Positions 1 to 8,349 of a stretch of 64,000 nucleotides of DNA are shown piece by piece (positions within the stretch are counted from its first letter, which is position 1; each line of letters starts with the position of its first letter). The stretch is from assembly GCA_019358855.1 (NCBI GenBank), contig JAHHII010000001.1, forward strand, positions 62,001 through 126,000, given 5' to 3'. The notes below the pieces were generated by a model. That model made no database searches. It was not told the origin of the DNA and saw only the letters and a list, made by a program, of their open reading frames with translations. Position numbers and translations under genes: made by a program. The DNA comes from Timaviella obliquedivisa GSE-PSE-MK23-08B. Lineage in GTDB: Bacteria; Cyanobacteriota; Cyanobacteriia; Elainellales; Elainellaceae.

Positions 1-2
1 TG

Positions 3-74
3 GCAGTCAATGCTCTCAGCAGCTTGGTATCACTGGCGCTTGAATCATGGGCGATCGCCTTCCCCGAATTTTAA
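3..74 (+). CDS. Possible 3-prime end of a truncated CDS
   Basis: The frame beginning at base 3 stays open for 23 codons from the window edge and stops at TAA 72-74, ending in the residues AIAFPEF. It would converge with and overlap by a few bases the 3-prime end of the PIN-like gene on the other strand. No family is recognisable in so short a piece, and an open frame of this length can occur by chance. Confidence 0.25.
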   Translation, partial: AVNALSSLVSLALESWAIAFPEF

Positions 75-625
75 TAACTCACAGACTCACATCGATCGGA
101 TTCCATCAATAGAAACGTATTTACCGACAAAACCCGGATGCTTTGAAAGGCTACATCCATATCCTCAGCAGTGAATGCACGAAGATTGATATCAAAGTCG
201 TGGTTTTCACGCAAGCTCCGATGCTCATTGTTATCGCGGACAAACTGGTAAGGTTCCCACGTTACGATCGCATCGACATTATGGCTACTTGCACAGGCAA
301 GACGAATAGCATTGCAGCGGTCAATCATGTGAAATTCTTCGGCGTGTTCCAGAATTGCCTCATCCACATGGCAAATTTTAATCACTTGCTGGATGCCAGC
401 ATACGCTGCCTGACAATCGCGATCGCTCCCAATGCCGTACAAGCTGGGCAACTCGACGGCCGAATCTCGATCGAACGATGACATGTATAACCCTACAGCC
501 TGCTGAGCCAGTCGCCTGAGCAAGTCGCCATATAGCAGACATGACTTTGAATTCTGTGCCAATAAATTTTGAAGAACGTTTGCCGTAACTAAAACATTAT
601 CAAGTGCAAGTGTCGATGAGGGCAT
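71..625 (-). CDS. PIN-domain-like protein, probably catalytically degenerate
   Basis: The 184-residue product has the outline of a PIN ribonuclease domain: an N-terminal strand-helix (VLVTANVLQNLL), a C-terminal helix (IDRCNAIRLACASS) and a final strand (VDAIVTWEP). PIN nucleases normally carry Asp in a DTNVLL-type first motif and a DA pair in the later helix. Here the first motif reads VTANVL and the later one CNA, so at least two metal-binding acids appear replaced. I chose ATG 625; a GTG three codons upstream is possible. No antitoxin gene is adjacent. It may be an inactivated toxin or a PIN-fold protein with another role. The family call is moderate and function is unknown. Confidence 0.6.
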   Translation of the reverse strand: MPSSTLALDNVLVTANVLQNLLAQNSKSCLLYGDLLRRLAQQAVGLYMSSFDRDSAVELPSLYGIGSDRDCQAAYAGIQQVIKICHVDEAILEHAEEFHMIDRCNAIRLACASSHNVDAIVTWEPYQFVRDNNEHRSLRENHDFDINLRAFTAEDMDVAFQSIRVLSVNTFLLMESDRCESVSY

Positions 626-794
626 GGACAACACCCATAAAGAGTTGAGAAATACCGATTTACCGGGGTTACAGGGAGGGATGTCCTCTCTGACTCAACA
701 ATCCGACAATTCAAGACATTGCAGCATGATAAAAAGTCTTGAAATTGTCGCGTTTTTGGCAAGCATTCCTCCTATCGCTCCATAGTTTTGAAGA

Positions 795-1223
795 CTAATC
801 CTTGGCTTGAGCAATCAGCCGTTCCACCATTTGCTCAATTTGGGCAATATGAGTTTTCATCTCAAGATTAGTCTCATGCACTTTCTCTAATTGTGTCAAG
901 CGCAATTCAAGTTCTGTTGTGTCAGGTGCGACTAGGCTTTGAGCCAAAAGTGCCTGAAGTGGAGTTAGAGCGCCAGATTGGGCAGGCTGCTTAGACAACT
1001 TTAAACTTTGAAGTTCTTCTTCCAAAGATGCAATTCGTTGGTTAACTCGAGCATGGACACGCTCTTCCTCATTCTGCTTGACTTCTCCCTGGCTATGCAA
1101 CCCTTGGCGGAGCAATCGGCTTACTAACTCGGTAACGGAAATACCATCATGGTCAGACTGTGCTCTTAGGTCTTGCATTAGGTCATCTGGCAACCTGAAA
1201 CTGACCAGTTTTTTATTGCTCAT
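795..1223 (-). CDS. Ribbon-helix-helix DNA-binding protein with C-terminal coiled coil
   Basis: A 142-residue protein. Residues 3-40 (KKLVSFRLPDDLMQDL, then GISVTELVSRLLRQGL) fit a CopG/Arc-type ribbon-helix-helix: a basic strand that enters the major groove followed by two helices. Residues 50-140 are charged and heptad-like, interrupted by a Pro/Ala-rich hinge, so a coiled-coil dimerisation stalk is likely. ATG 1223 was preferred over GTG 1238. Tandem ten-base repeats lie immediately upstream and may be its own operator. No toxin or partition gene is adjacent on the same strand. It could be a stand-alone transcriptional repressor. Confidence 0.7.
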   Translation of the reverse strand: MSNKKLVSFRLPDDLMQDLRAQSDHDGISVTELVSRLLRQGLHSQGEVKQNEEERVHARVNQRIASLEEELQSLKLSKQPAQSGALTPLQALLAQSLVAPDTTELELRLTQLEKVHETNLEMKTHIAQIEQMVERLIAQAKD

Positions 1224-1232
1224 GTCACACTT

Positions 1233-1252
1233 AAACACTACAGAACACTACA
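1233..1252 (-). promoter_or_regulatory. Two phased decamers upstream of the RHH gene, probable operator
   Basis: On the minus strand the decamer TGTAGTGTTC is followed directly by TGTAGTGTTT, matching at nine of ten positions and spaced by one helical turn; a weaker third AGTGT follows. Ribbon-helix-helix dimers commonly bind side by side on repeats spaced about one turn, so this is a plausible autoregulatory operator. That role is inferred. Confidence 0.45.
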
Positions 1253-1621
1253 AGTGATGTACATTTTTGCAGGAGTCTCAACGCACATCCGACCACTGTA
1301 TATAAGATGATATACAAAGTCAATGCTGATTTTAATCTAGATTTAGTGTTTTATTTAACCAGTATTGTCAATCCTCTGCATTTCTCTGAATAGCTGGTGT
1401 TTTGTAAAAATAGCCATGCTTTGACAAAACTTCTAGAGGGCGATCGCTCTCTGGAAGCATATGCGCGTAGCTTACTTGTACTGCGAATGTATAAACGTAT
1501 AATCAATTAATTGATTCTGTAATACGTATAACATACGTACTCTCCTGAGTTTCTCCATAAATGTATGTACAAAAGATTAATTATGTGATACAGTAATGCC
1601 CATACTTCCTGGAGTTTCTGT
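1253..1621. other. AT-rich intergenic region between divergent genes
   Basis: No gene is visible. The stretch is AT-rich and contains the perfect 12-base palindrome TCAATTAATTGA at 1503-1514, several ACGTATA-type steps, and two similar leader segments (TCCTGAGTTTCT near 1542 and TCCTGGAGTTTCT near 1608) just before the downstream start codon. It must carry the promoters of both divergent genes. Confidence 0.5.
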
Positions 1622-2539
1622 ATGTCACATCCTCGTCGCCCAGATCACCAAAGCAGAATTGCCAAGTCTACGATTGCAGCCATCTTCACTCTATCCATTT
1701 CAAGCGCTTTTTTGGGAGTCAGCATTATCTCTTACACGGTCATGCGCTCTGGGGAAAATTTGGAGATTGAGCAAATACACATGCATAACCTCTCTACTGC
1801 ACAGCAGCTTTGGGTTACGGGTAATTTCCTCGGTTGCATTGCCGAAGCTAATAAAATTCTTGATGGCTCTTCCTACACCAAGGCTCAATCTATTAAGAAA
1901 GACTGCGAAAAGGGTCTTGCTTGGAAAGAATTAAACCTTGTTCAGCAACTCAGGAGGGAAGGCAAACAGGAAGAGGCAATTAAGCGGGTTGCTCCGCTAG
2001 TCACGATCGATGCTGAAGCAAAAAAAATAATGGAAGAGATTGCATCTGGGCTTTTGAGGGCAGGTCAACTGCATTATCAAAAGCGATCGCCCGATTACTA
2101 CAACCATGCTATCTACCCAATCTTTGCAATTCCTTCAGTCAGCGACTCCTACAACACAGCCCAAACTTTGCTTAAACAATGGCATCAGGAATACCACAAT
2201 AACAGCGAACATATTCTGGCTGCTGAAGCGGCTTTAGCTCAGGAAAATGTTTCTCAAACGCAACAAGCTTTGCAACAAGTGACGACTCATCCCTATTGGC
2301 AAGACCAAGCCGCAGCCATTCGCCAAGAAATGGAGATTTTAGTGATTTACCAGACCGCAGAAACGTTCATGGAGCGCCGGGAATGGGAAAATGCGATCGC
2401 TGAAGCCACCAAGCTACCGAATACTCCACCTTGGGCAGAACGCAGATCTAATCTGATTAGTCGAGCCGAGGCGACCATACAACGGAAAGAAATCTGCAAA
2501 ACAGCGACTTTGGGACTTTGGCAAAAGTGCTATTTGTAG
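1622..2539 (+). CDS. Membrane-anchored TPR-like protein of unknown function
   Basis: A 305-residue protein with a single N-terminal membrane segment (about residues 16-41) after a basic start, which predicts an N-in, C-out signal anchor. The rest is helical with TPR-like pairs (for example LRREGKQEEAIKRVAPLV and ALAQENVSQTQQALQQV), and a repeated pattern of aromatic residues near the C terminus (MERREWENAIAEATKL). Such proteins usually scaffold other proteins; no enzymatic motif is visible. It is transcribed away from the RHH gene and converges on the oxidoreductase gene downstream. Confidence 0.65.
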   Translation: MSHPRRPDHQSRIAKSTIAAIFTLSISSAFLGVSIISYTVMRSGENLEIEQIHMHNLSTAQQLWVTGNFLGCIAEANKILDGSSYTKAQSIKKDCEKGLAWKELNLVQQLRREGKQEEAIKRVAPLVTIDAEAKKIMEEIASGLLRAGQLHYQKRSPDYYNHAIYPIFAIPSVSDSYNTAQTLLKQWHQEYHNNSEHILAAEAALAQENVSQTQQALQQVTTHPYWQDQAAAIRQEMEILVIYQTAETFMERREWENAIAEATKLPNTPPWAERRSNLISRAEATIQRKEICKTATLGLWQKCYL

Positions 2540-2559
2540 TACGTCCTGGGTGCAGATTC

Positions 2560-3813
2560 CTAAGGTTCCATTCCTTGCCCTGCCAGCCATCCCGTTGTCC
2601 AGGCACTCTGAAAATTGAATCCGCCTGTAACTCCGTCAATGTCCAATATTTCTCCTGCAAAATGTAGCCCTGGACTAAGGCGGCTTTCCATCGTTTTGAA
2701 ATCTACATCTTTAAGACGAACGCCTCCACAAGTGACAAATTCGTCTTTAAATGCGCCTTTGCCCTGAACCTTGTAGCTGCCTTGAGTGAGTTCTAAAACC
2801 AGTTGCGTCAAGTCTTTTTTAGGTAAGTCTGCCCAGCGGGTTTCGGCGGCGATGCTGGCACGGGTTAGCAAGTATTGCCAGAGCCGACGGGAAAGGGGGG
2901 GAAATGGACAATATGTGGCGATCGCCTTCTTGCCTTCCCTCTCTTTTACTACCCCCAACTTTTGCCGCACGCTCTCTAAGCCTTCTTCCGGCAACCAGTT
3001 TACCTGAATCTCTGCTCGATACTGCTGCTCCTGCAAGATCCTGGCTCCCCATGCCGATAACTTCAGCACCGCAGGGCCACTCATGCCCCAATGAGTAATT
3101 AAAAGCGCACCCGTCTGCTCTAAGGGCTTTTGGGTTGAGACTAAGAGCCGCACTTGGGCAGTTTCTACGGCTACTCCTGCCAATTCTCGAAGCTGTGGGT
3201 CTGGAATTGTGAACGTAAACAATGAGGGGACAGGCAGTTCAACAGTATGTCCTAAAGCTTGAGCAAAGCGATACCCTTGAGGACTGCTGCCTGTGCTAAG
3301 GAGTAGACGACGGCAAAGCAGAACTTCTCCCGATTTTAGCTCTAGCTCAAATCCTTGGGGTGAGCGTGGTGATCTCTGCGAAGCAGCCCGCACCACGCTC
3401 ACTACCGCAGACTTCGTGAGTACCTCAACCCCTGCTTGCCGAGCCGACTGCATCAAGCAATTTACAATCGTCTCGGAGTCATCAGTACTGGGAAACATGC
3501 GCCCATCTACTTCTGTCTTCAACTTCACGCCCCGTTGCTGAAACCAAGCTACCGTGTCTCGTGGCTGAAACCGACTGAATGCTCCGCGTAGCGCCCGTCC
3601 ACCTCGCGGATAATGCTGTACCAGTAGTGCAGGATCAAAACAAGCGTGAGTTACATTGCAGCGCCCGCCGCCAGAGATTCTAACTTTGGCAAGAGGTTGG
3701 TGACTGGCTTCTAGCAAAAGCACACGGGCATAGGGATAAGCTTCTGCACAGGCGATCGCCCCAAAAAAACCAGCGGCTCCCCCGCCTACTACAATCTGTG
3801 AATAATCACGCAT
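2560..3813 (-). CDS. HI0933/BaiN-family flavoprotein oxidoreductase
   Basis: The 417-residue product has an N-terminal Rossmann FAD-binding loop (VVGGGAAGFFGAI) and the family signature KVRISGGGRCNVTHA near residues 43-57, then a C-terminal FAD segment (FAGEILDIDGVTGGFNFQSAW). This is diagnostic of the YhiN/HI0933/BaiN NAD(P)/FAD-dependent oxidoreductases, whose physiological substrate is mostly unknown; the clostridial member BaiN acts on bile acid intermediates, which is not relevant here. Length matches the family. The start ATG 3813 places the dinucleotide-binding strand at residue 6. It is convergent with the TPR-like gene. Confidence 0.92.
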   Translation of the reverse strand: MRDYSQIVVGGGAAGFFGAIACAEAYPYARVLLLEASHQPLAKVRISGGGRCNVTHACFDPALLVQHYPRGGRALRGAFSRFQPRDTVAWFQQRGVKLKTEVDGRMFPSTDDSETIVNCLMQSARQAGVEVLTKSAVVSVVRAASQRSPRSPQGFELELKSGEVLLCRRLLLSTGSSPQGYRFAQALGHTVELPVPSLFTFTIPDPQLRELAGVAVETAQVRLLVSTQKPLEQTGALLITHWGMSGPAVLKLSAWGARILQEQQYRAEIQVNWLPEEGLESVRQKLGVVKEREGKKAIATYCPFPPLSRRLWQYLLTRASIAAETRWADLPKKDLTQLVLELTQGSYKVQGKGAFKDEFVTCGGVRLKDVDFKTMESRLSPGLHFAGEILDIDGVTGGFNFQSAWTTGWLAGQGMEP

Positions 3814-3955
3814 ACGCTAGACTTCGCTAAGTTTCCCATGAATGAAATGTCAAGGCAGTTGCAAGGGAACAATAGCTGCGGATATCTCCCGTGCTCCTCA
3901 AAATATCCCTCAAAAACCATCCTACTCATCATCAGCGGAATCAAGGAATCTGAGT

Positions 3956-4330
3956 ATGTCTCTCGAAACTCTCCAGCCAGCTAACCCTCGTGATGTCAAC
4001 GTCTATGCGCCTTACTACCAAGGACGCAAGAAAAGCGCGTTGCCGCTCGCTATCAGCCTCTACCAAACTGGCAGTTTAGAGGGCATTCGCAGCATTGAAG
4101 GGGGAGAGAGCATCCCGTTTGTTGCCAGCTGGAGCATTTCTTCACTGCCCGCCGACTTAGTGCGCTGTCGGCTGCAATTTGATGGTAACGCCGATTTGAG
4201 CTATGAAGTGATGTTGGCAAACTTCGAGTTTGTAGATTTCCTAATTGATGTGTTATTTACCTTCAAAAGCGTCCGCATTGCCGACTTTTCTCAAACCTTT
4301 TACCGCAAGCTACTGCGGCTAGATGATTAG
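3956..4330 (+). CDS. Conserved cyanobacterial hypothetical protein
   Basis: A 124-residue protein beginning MSLETLQPANPRDVN. It has no membrane segment and looks like a compact alpha/beta protein: strands around ISLYQTGS and VRCRLQF, then a C-terminal helix-rich part (FVDFLIDVLFTF). An upstream in-frame start at 3842 would add 38 low-complexity residues and overlaps nothing useful, so the inner ATG is preferred. I do not recognise a domain with known function. Confidence 0.7.
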   Translation: MSLETLQPANPRDVNVYAPYYQGRKKSALPLAISLYQTGSLEGIRSIEGGESIPFVASWSISSLPADLVRCRLQFDGNADLSYEVMLANFEFVDFLIDVLFTFKSVRIADFSQTFYRKLLRLDD

Positions 4331-4412
4331 ATTTTACTTTGCAGGCTCTTACGGAAGTAAAGCCTAAAAGATATGCCCTGTTTTACAATAAGCGGCACTG
4401 TATTATTCCAAA

Positions 4413-5099
4413 GTGTTCCCATTAGGTTCAATTTTTGTGGCAAATGCAAACTCTGTAACTTCAAGCCCTACAACGCCATATTCGGTCAGCATTTGGGAGG
4501 CGATCGCCATCTTTGCGGGAGCTATTTTTCTGATTTCTGTGGGCGTTGTGGGGCTAGGGCTGAAAACCCTAAATAATGCTTTTGATCCTAAACGCGCAGA
4601 GGCGATCGCTCAAAGCCTGATTGCCTACAAAATTCCGGGTGGCTCTGAAGGCACCTTCGGAACTAATCTAGGCGGCGCAAAAGTTGCCGTGGTCGCCTCT
4701 GCCCGCAAACTTCCTGGTTTACAGTCCCAAGTTCTACCCCCTCCAGAAATCGAACTTTTCATTGCCCGTATTCCTATCAACGAAGTGACTACCGAAGATG
4801 CTGAAGAAGAGCTTAACAACGAATTCTTTCCAGGATTTTCGTTCTCTTCTCAAGTTGAAGCGGCATTCAAACCCATTACGTCTCGCACTGAGAACCAAGC
4901 ATTTTGTGGGGTTCTGACTCAGGTAACTATTCAAGAAGGATCTCTCGTTCTTTCTGAGCAAATGCCTATTCCGGCTGTGCAATATCAGGTCAGGGTTGTT
5001 AAAAATGCCGAACGTAACATAGCTGTCCTCTCAGCAGCAGGACAGAACGCCAAGGGAAATGCCGCCATGGTCTTTCGATCGCTTAAATGTAAGCCCTAG
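4413..5099 (+). CDS. Single-pass membrane protein of unknown function
   Basis: Up to 228 residues from a GTG start; a second GTG at 4437 would give a product eight residues shorter. One strong membrane segment (IWEAIAIFAGAIFLISVGVVGLGL, about residues 27-50) is followed by a soluble domain of about 170 residues with several short beta strands (AKVAVVASAR, EIELFIARIP, YQVRVVKN). No enzymatic motif, cysteine cluster or lipobox is visible. Function unknown; it is convergent with the serine hydrolase gene. Confidence 0.65.
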   Translation: MFPLGSIFVANANSVTSSPTTPYSVSIWEAIAIFAGAIFLISVGVVGLGLKTLNNAFDPKRAEAIAQSLIAYKIPGGSEGTFGTNLGGAKVAVVASARKLPGLQSQVLPPPEIELFIARIPINEVTTEDAEEELNNEFFPGFSFSSQVEAAFKPITSRTENQAFCGVLTQVTIQEGSLVLSEQMPIPAVQYQVRVVKNAERNIAVLSAAGQNAKGNAAMVFRSLKCKP

Positions 5100-5118
5100 G
5101 CTGTAGATTTTGAAAGGC

Positions 5119-6054
5119 TCAAAGTTCTCTTACTGCTTCCACAATCTGCTGAGAAACAAATGGCAGAATTGCATCATTTGTACTGTGGGGCTTTCCTTCT
5201 GTAAAAACCACGAGAAGGTAAGGGCGTTGCTCAGGAATTTCAATATAGGCAGCATCGTGGCGAACTTGGCTAGTCAGTCCAGCTTTTGACCAAAGCTGGG
5301 CATTGGCAGGAACTCCGCCTCCTAAAAATCCAGTAACTTGGTTTTCGGGGTTAGCTGCTAAATCTCTGGGCTCTAGGCTGCGCTTCATGAGTCCCATCAT
5401 GATCTGCGATCGCTTTGCCGAAACTGCCACTCCACCCATGATGCTATGCAACAGCTTTGCCGTGGCATCGGTCGTTAACAGGTTTTGGTTTTCCCGCCCC
5501 TTGCCCAGAAATGCCTGCTCTCGACCATACGCGCCATCACACCAAGTCTTATGGTTAACGTTGATGCCCTCTAACTCCACCCAGCCTAAAGACTGAAAAT
5601 AGCGATTGATAATATTTCGTTGAGTCTTCCAACTTTCAAAGGGTTCACTAGGTAATTCGGGACCGCTGGTTGTTCCAGTCAGCATATCTATGACTAAACT
5701 CGTCGCATCATTGCTGGAATCGACAATCATGTCGCGCACTGCTCGTTCCAGTTCGGCTGACGACGAAAGCATCGCTTTTTCTAGCCATTCATGAACTGCG
5801 ACAAGATAGAACAACTTAACCACGCTAGCCGGATAAATCCGTTCTACGCCCCGGTACGTAAAACCCCGTACTGAGTGCTGCCAAAACTCTTGAGGTGTGA
5901 GCGCTCCACCTGTGTTGACGGGTACAGGGGCATCGTATACCAACCAAGTTAGGGCAATTTGAGTACGTGCTAAGGCTGGGAATTGTGCCCAAGTTGCCGA
6001 TAAAATGCGATCGCCCCAGTGCTCTAATTGTTGATCTCGCCGGAAAAAAGCCAT
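5119..6054 (-). CDS. Class A beta-lactamase-like serine hydrolase
   Basis: The 311-residue product carries the three serine-acyl-enzyme motifs in order: SxxK in PASVVKLFYL (nucleophile Ser about residue 79), SxN in VDSSNDATS, and a KxG triad in WSKAGLTSQVRHDAAYI. This is the class A beta-lactamase/DD-peptidase fold. Cyanobacterial members are usually cell-wall-related hydrolases; no clear signal peptide is visible, so location and true substrate are uncertain. It is divergent from an NlpC/P60 peptidase 56 bp away, which supports a peptidoglycan role. Confidence 0.85.
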   Translation of the reverse strand: MAFFRRDQQLEHWGDRILSATWAQFPALARTQIALTWLVYDAPVPVNTGGALTPQEFWQHSVRGFTYRGVERIYPASVVKLFYLVAVHEWLEKAMLSSSAELERAVRDMIVDSSNDATSLVIDMLTGTTSGPELPSEPFESWKTQRNIINRYFQSLGWVELEGINVNHKTWCDGAYGREQAFLGKGRENQNLLTTDATAKLLHSIMGGVAVSAKRSQIMMGLMKRSLEPRDLAANPENQVTGFLGGGVPANAQLWSKAGLTSQVRHDAAYIEIPEQRPYLLVVFTEGKPHSTNDAILPFVSQQIVEAVREL

Positions 6055-6110
6055 AAACCGAACCCTGAAGGTATTAAAACACTCTAGATAAAATAATAAG
6101 TTAACTAATT

Positions 6111-6851
6111 ATGGTCACCCTGCCCCAACTTCAAGCTGCCTTTGATACAGGTCATCCTCTCGAATATGAGTGTTTAGCAAATCTTAATCTCTATGATTCG
6201 CCTGAACTTCAGAGTCTTGCTACTCAGGCGATCGCTGGACGACAACTGCGCTTGCATCCATTACCCCCTGAACAAGCCAGAAAAATTCAAGGGCAAGCCA
6301 TCCAAGTTTGCTTGTGCGAAGACGATTATCCGGGCTGGCTACCGTTAGAAGATATTGATTTGATCGAAGTCGCAGAAGCAGCGTATCAGCCAACGCCAAC
6401 GCTTTCAGCATCCGAAATTCAAGCTCGCATCCCCCAAATTATTGCCTACACTCAGGCTGCTATGTCTCAGCCCAATTTCTATCTTTGGGGCGGTACTGTA
6501 GGCGCAAACTACGACTGTTCAGGGTTGATTCAAGCTGCATTTATGGTCAATGGCATTTGGTTGCCCAGAGATGCGTATCAGCAAGAAGATTTTGTCCAAA
6601 AGGTTACTCTTGAGATGATTCAGCCAGGAGACTTAATTTTTTTTGGAACACCTCTAAAAGCAACCCACGTTGCCCTTCACGTCGGCGAAAGGTGCTACAT
6701 TCACAGTTCAGGAAAAGCTCAGGGGCGAAACGGCATTGGCATTGATGTTTTGTCGGCTCAAGGTGATGAAGTGAGCCGAGCCTATTACCAACAGTTTCGG
6801 AGTGTAGGGCGGGTTGTTGAGTGCTATTTGCCCAGAAACGTTCCTGCTTAA
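6111..6851 (+). CDS. NlpC/P60 peptidoglycan endopeptidase with N-terminal SH3b region
   Basis: A 246-residue C40-family cysteine peptidase. The catalytic Cys lies in NYDCSGLIQAAF (about residue 139), the His in ATHVALHVG and the third polar residue in YIHSSGK. Residues 1-90 form an SH3b-like segment (GQAIQVCLCEDDYPGWL). This architecture matches the structurally characterised cyanobacterial gamma-D-glutamyl-L-diamino acid endopeptidase, which cleaves stem peptides during wall recycling. There is no signal peptide, consistent with recycling of internalised muropeptides. Confidence 0.92.
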   Translation: MVTLPQLQAAFDTGHPLEYECLANLNLYDSPELQSLATQAIAGRQLRLHPLPPEQARKIQGQAIQVCLCEDDYPGWLPLEDIDLIEVAEAAYQPTPTLSASEIQARIPQIIAYTQAAMSQPNFYLWGGTVGANYDCSGLIQAAFMVNGIWLPRDAYQQEDFVQKVTLEMIQPGDLIFFGTPLKATHVALHVGERCYIHSSGKAQGRNGIGIDVLSAQGDEVSRAYYQQFRSVGRVVECYLPRNVPA

Positions 6852-6869
6852 AAAAGAGTTGAGCTTTAA

Positions 6870-6920
6870 AGTCAGAAAGAGTGCCGACGACTGACCGTGT
6901 TTCGTCTCGGCACTCTGACT
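6870..6920. terminator. Hairpin between convergent genes
   Basis: AGTCAGAAAGAGTGCCGA is followed by a 19-base loop and the near-complement TCGGCACTCTGACT, giving a long stem with a two-base bulge. It lies 19 bp after the peptidase stop and between convergent genes, so it probably serves as a transcription end for one or both. There is no long T run. Confidence 0.5.
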
Positions 6921-7018
6921 GGTTCGCTCCTCACACCCCTCAACATTAGCACATCTTCCTGAGGTATGTCGTATTTTTGCCACCCTTGTTACATCAATGT
7001 GTCGATAGCTGCAAAAAT

Positions 7019-8041
7019 TTATAGTTCTGGGGGAGCCAGAATGCCAAGACCGTCTTCTAAAAGGAGGTGTAGAAGCGATCGCACTAGATCTACTATCCCT
7101 AGCCGTACCTGAGCCAGTGCTAGGTTATTCACCTCAACCTTATTGAAAATAAGACAATCGGCGTAAAAACGGTGAAAGGCTTGACTCAATTTACTCAGTT
7201 GCTTTAGCGTCCTTTGTGGGTCAGAAAAACTACTGATTAAAGAAATCTCATCTAAGTTTTGGCAGATTTGCCTAATTAATTGATGCTCAGATGAATGATG
7301 GCATCGAAGTAATGCGGCTTCTCCTAACCAAGGTACTGGCTCGACAATGCTCTGCCCCCTAGGGAAAGCCGCTAGTTGGATCAAGCCTTGCTGCATTCCC
7401 ATCCGCAGCAGTGAGCAACATCGGGCATGGGCATGTTGAGCTAGTAAAACATCCGTAGAATTACGGAATAGGTCTTTATTATACGTAATTCCACTTAAGG
7501 GAGAGAGAGTAACAGTGGAATCACGCAGATGAATTCGAGAAGTTTCGTCCCAGTTATTTATCTCATAAGATGAATCTTTTAAATTCTGAAAGAAATAAAT
7601 CAGAATTTCTAACCATTTAGCTAATCCTTGATCCGAGAGTTTGAGAGTAATCCAACCTGTCGAATTCGTATCAAATGAAAAGCTTTTCCAAACTGATCGA
7701 AGCGGAGAAGGTAGCTCTTCAAAATTTCTTAAATTGGAAGCCTGAAGCAGGCTTTCTGTAAGCTTCTGAGCTATTTCTGTAGCAGGTTGACCCCAGGATT
7801 TTTCTAAAAGGAAAGCGATCGCAGATACGTAGGAAATTTGAGTCTGATTTATAGCAAGCTTTACCGGGATTTCACGAGCAAGAACAATTCGCGACTGCGC
7901 AGAGCGAATTGACTCTAGTACAAGGTTTCTAGGCAAATCGAGGTGCTGATTCTGTGCTTGAATGTTAATAGACTCGTGTAGCCGATGCTTCACGAAGAGT
8001 TGTAGTCCAGGATAACTTGAAGAAAAGATGTTTAAACTCAC
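7019..8041 (-). CDS. ArgRS-like protein with DALR domain and no catalytic core
   Basis: A 340-residue protein. The C terminus (about residues 235-340: LSKLSQAFHRFYADC, then LAQVRLGIVDLVRSLLHLLLEDGLGIL) matches the DALR anticodon-binding domain of arginyl-tRNA synthetase. The N terminus (about 15-105: HLDLPRN, YVSAIAFLLEKSWGQPATEIAQKLTESL) resembles the Add-N/tRNA-recognition domain of ArgRS. HIGH and KMSKS signatures and the whole Rossmann core are absent. It could bind tRNA-Arg or another RNA without charging it. Standalone DALR proteins occur in cyanobacteria; their function is unknown to me. Confidence 0.75.
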   Translation of the reverse strand: MSLNIFSSSYPGLQLFVKHRLHESINIQAQNQHLDLPRNLVLESIRSAQSRIVLAREIPVKLAINQTQISYVSAIAFLLEKSWGQPATEIAQKLTESLLQASNLRNFEELPSPLRSVWKSFSFDTNSTGWITLKLSDQGLAKWLEILIYFFQNLKDSSYEINNWDETSRIHLRDSTVTLSPLSGITYNKDLFRNSTDVLLAQHAHARCCSLLRMGMQQGLIQLAAFPRGQSIVEPVPWLGEAALLRCHHSSEHQLIRQICQNLDEISLISSFSDPQRTLKQLSKLSQAFHRFYADCLIFNKVEVNNLALAQVRLGIVDLVRSLLHLLLEDGLGILAPPEL

Positions 8042-8349
8042 AGAAACACCACTTTGAATCTCCTAGAAACTACTGATTTTAGAGTGATCTACTGAGGGGA
8101 AATGAATATTTGTTTGAAGGTAAAGTAAAGACAAAGGGAGTCAAAATAAAAAAGACGTTAGGAAATTGCCATTACGTAGATGTTTCCGTAGTTTCTCTCT
8201 ACTCTATAAAAAAAATACAAAGCTAAACTTGTCTTATCCCTAATGAATTGCTCCGAGCATAGGGGTTAAGCCGAGCTTATCGCAAACAGTATCTCTCACC
8301 CTCAGTTCAGAATTTCCCCGTCTCAACTGACTTCTATGGCTCCCTTCTT
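8042..8349. other. Intergenic region upstream of the Crp-family gene
   Basis: No gene or structured RNA is recognisable. The interval separates two divergent genes and is AT-rich around 8140-8240; it should contain both promoters. I saw no convincing GTA-N8-TAC NtcA site. Confidence 0.4.
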
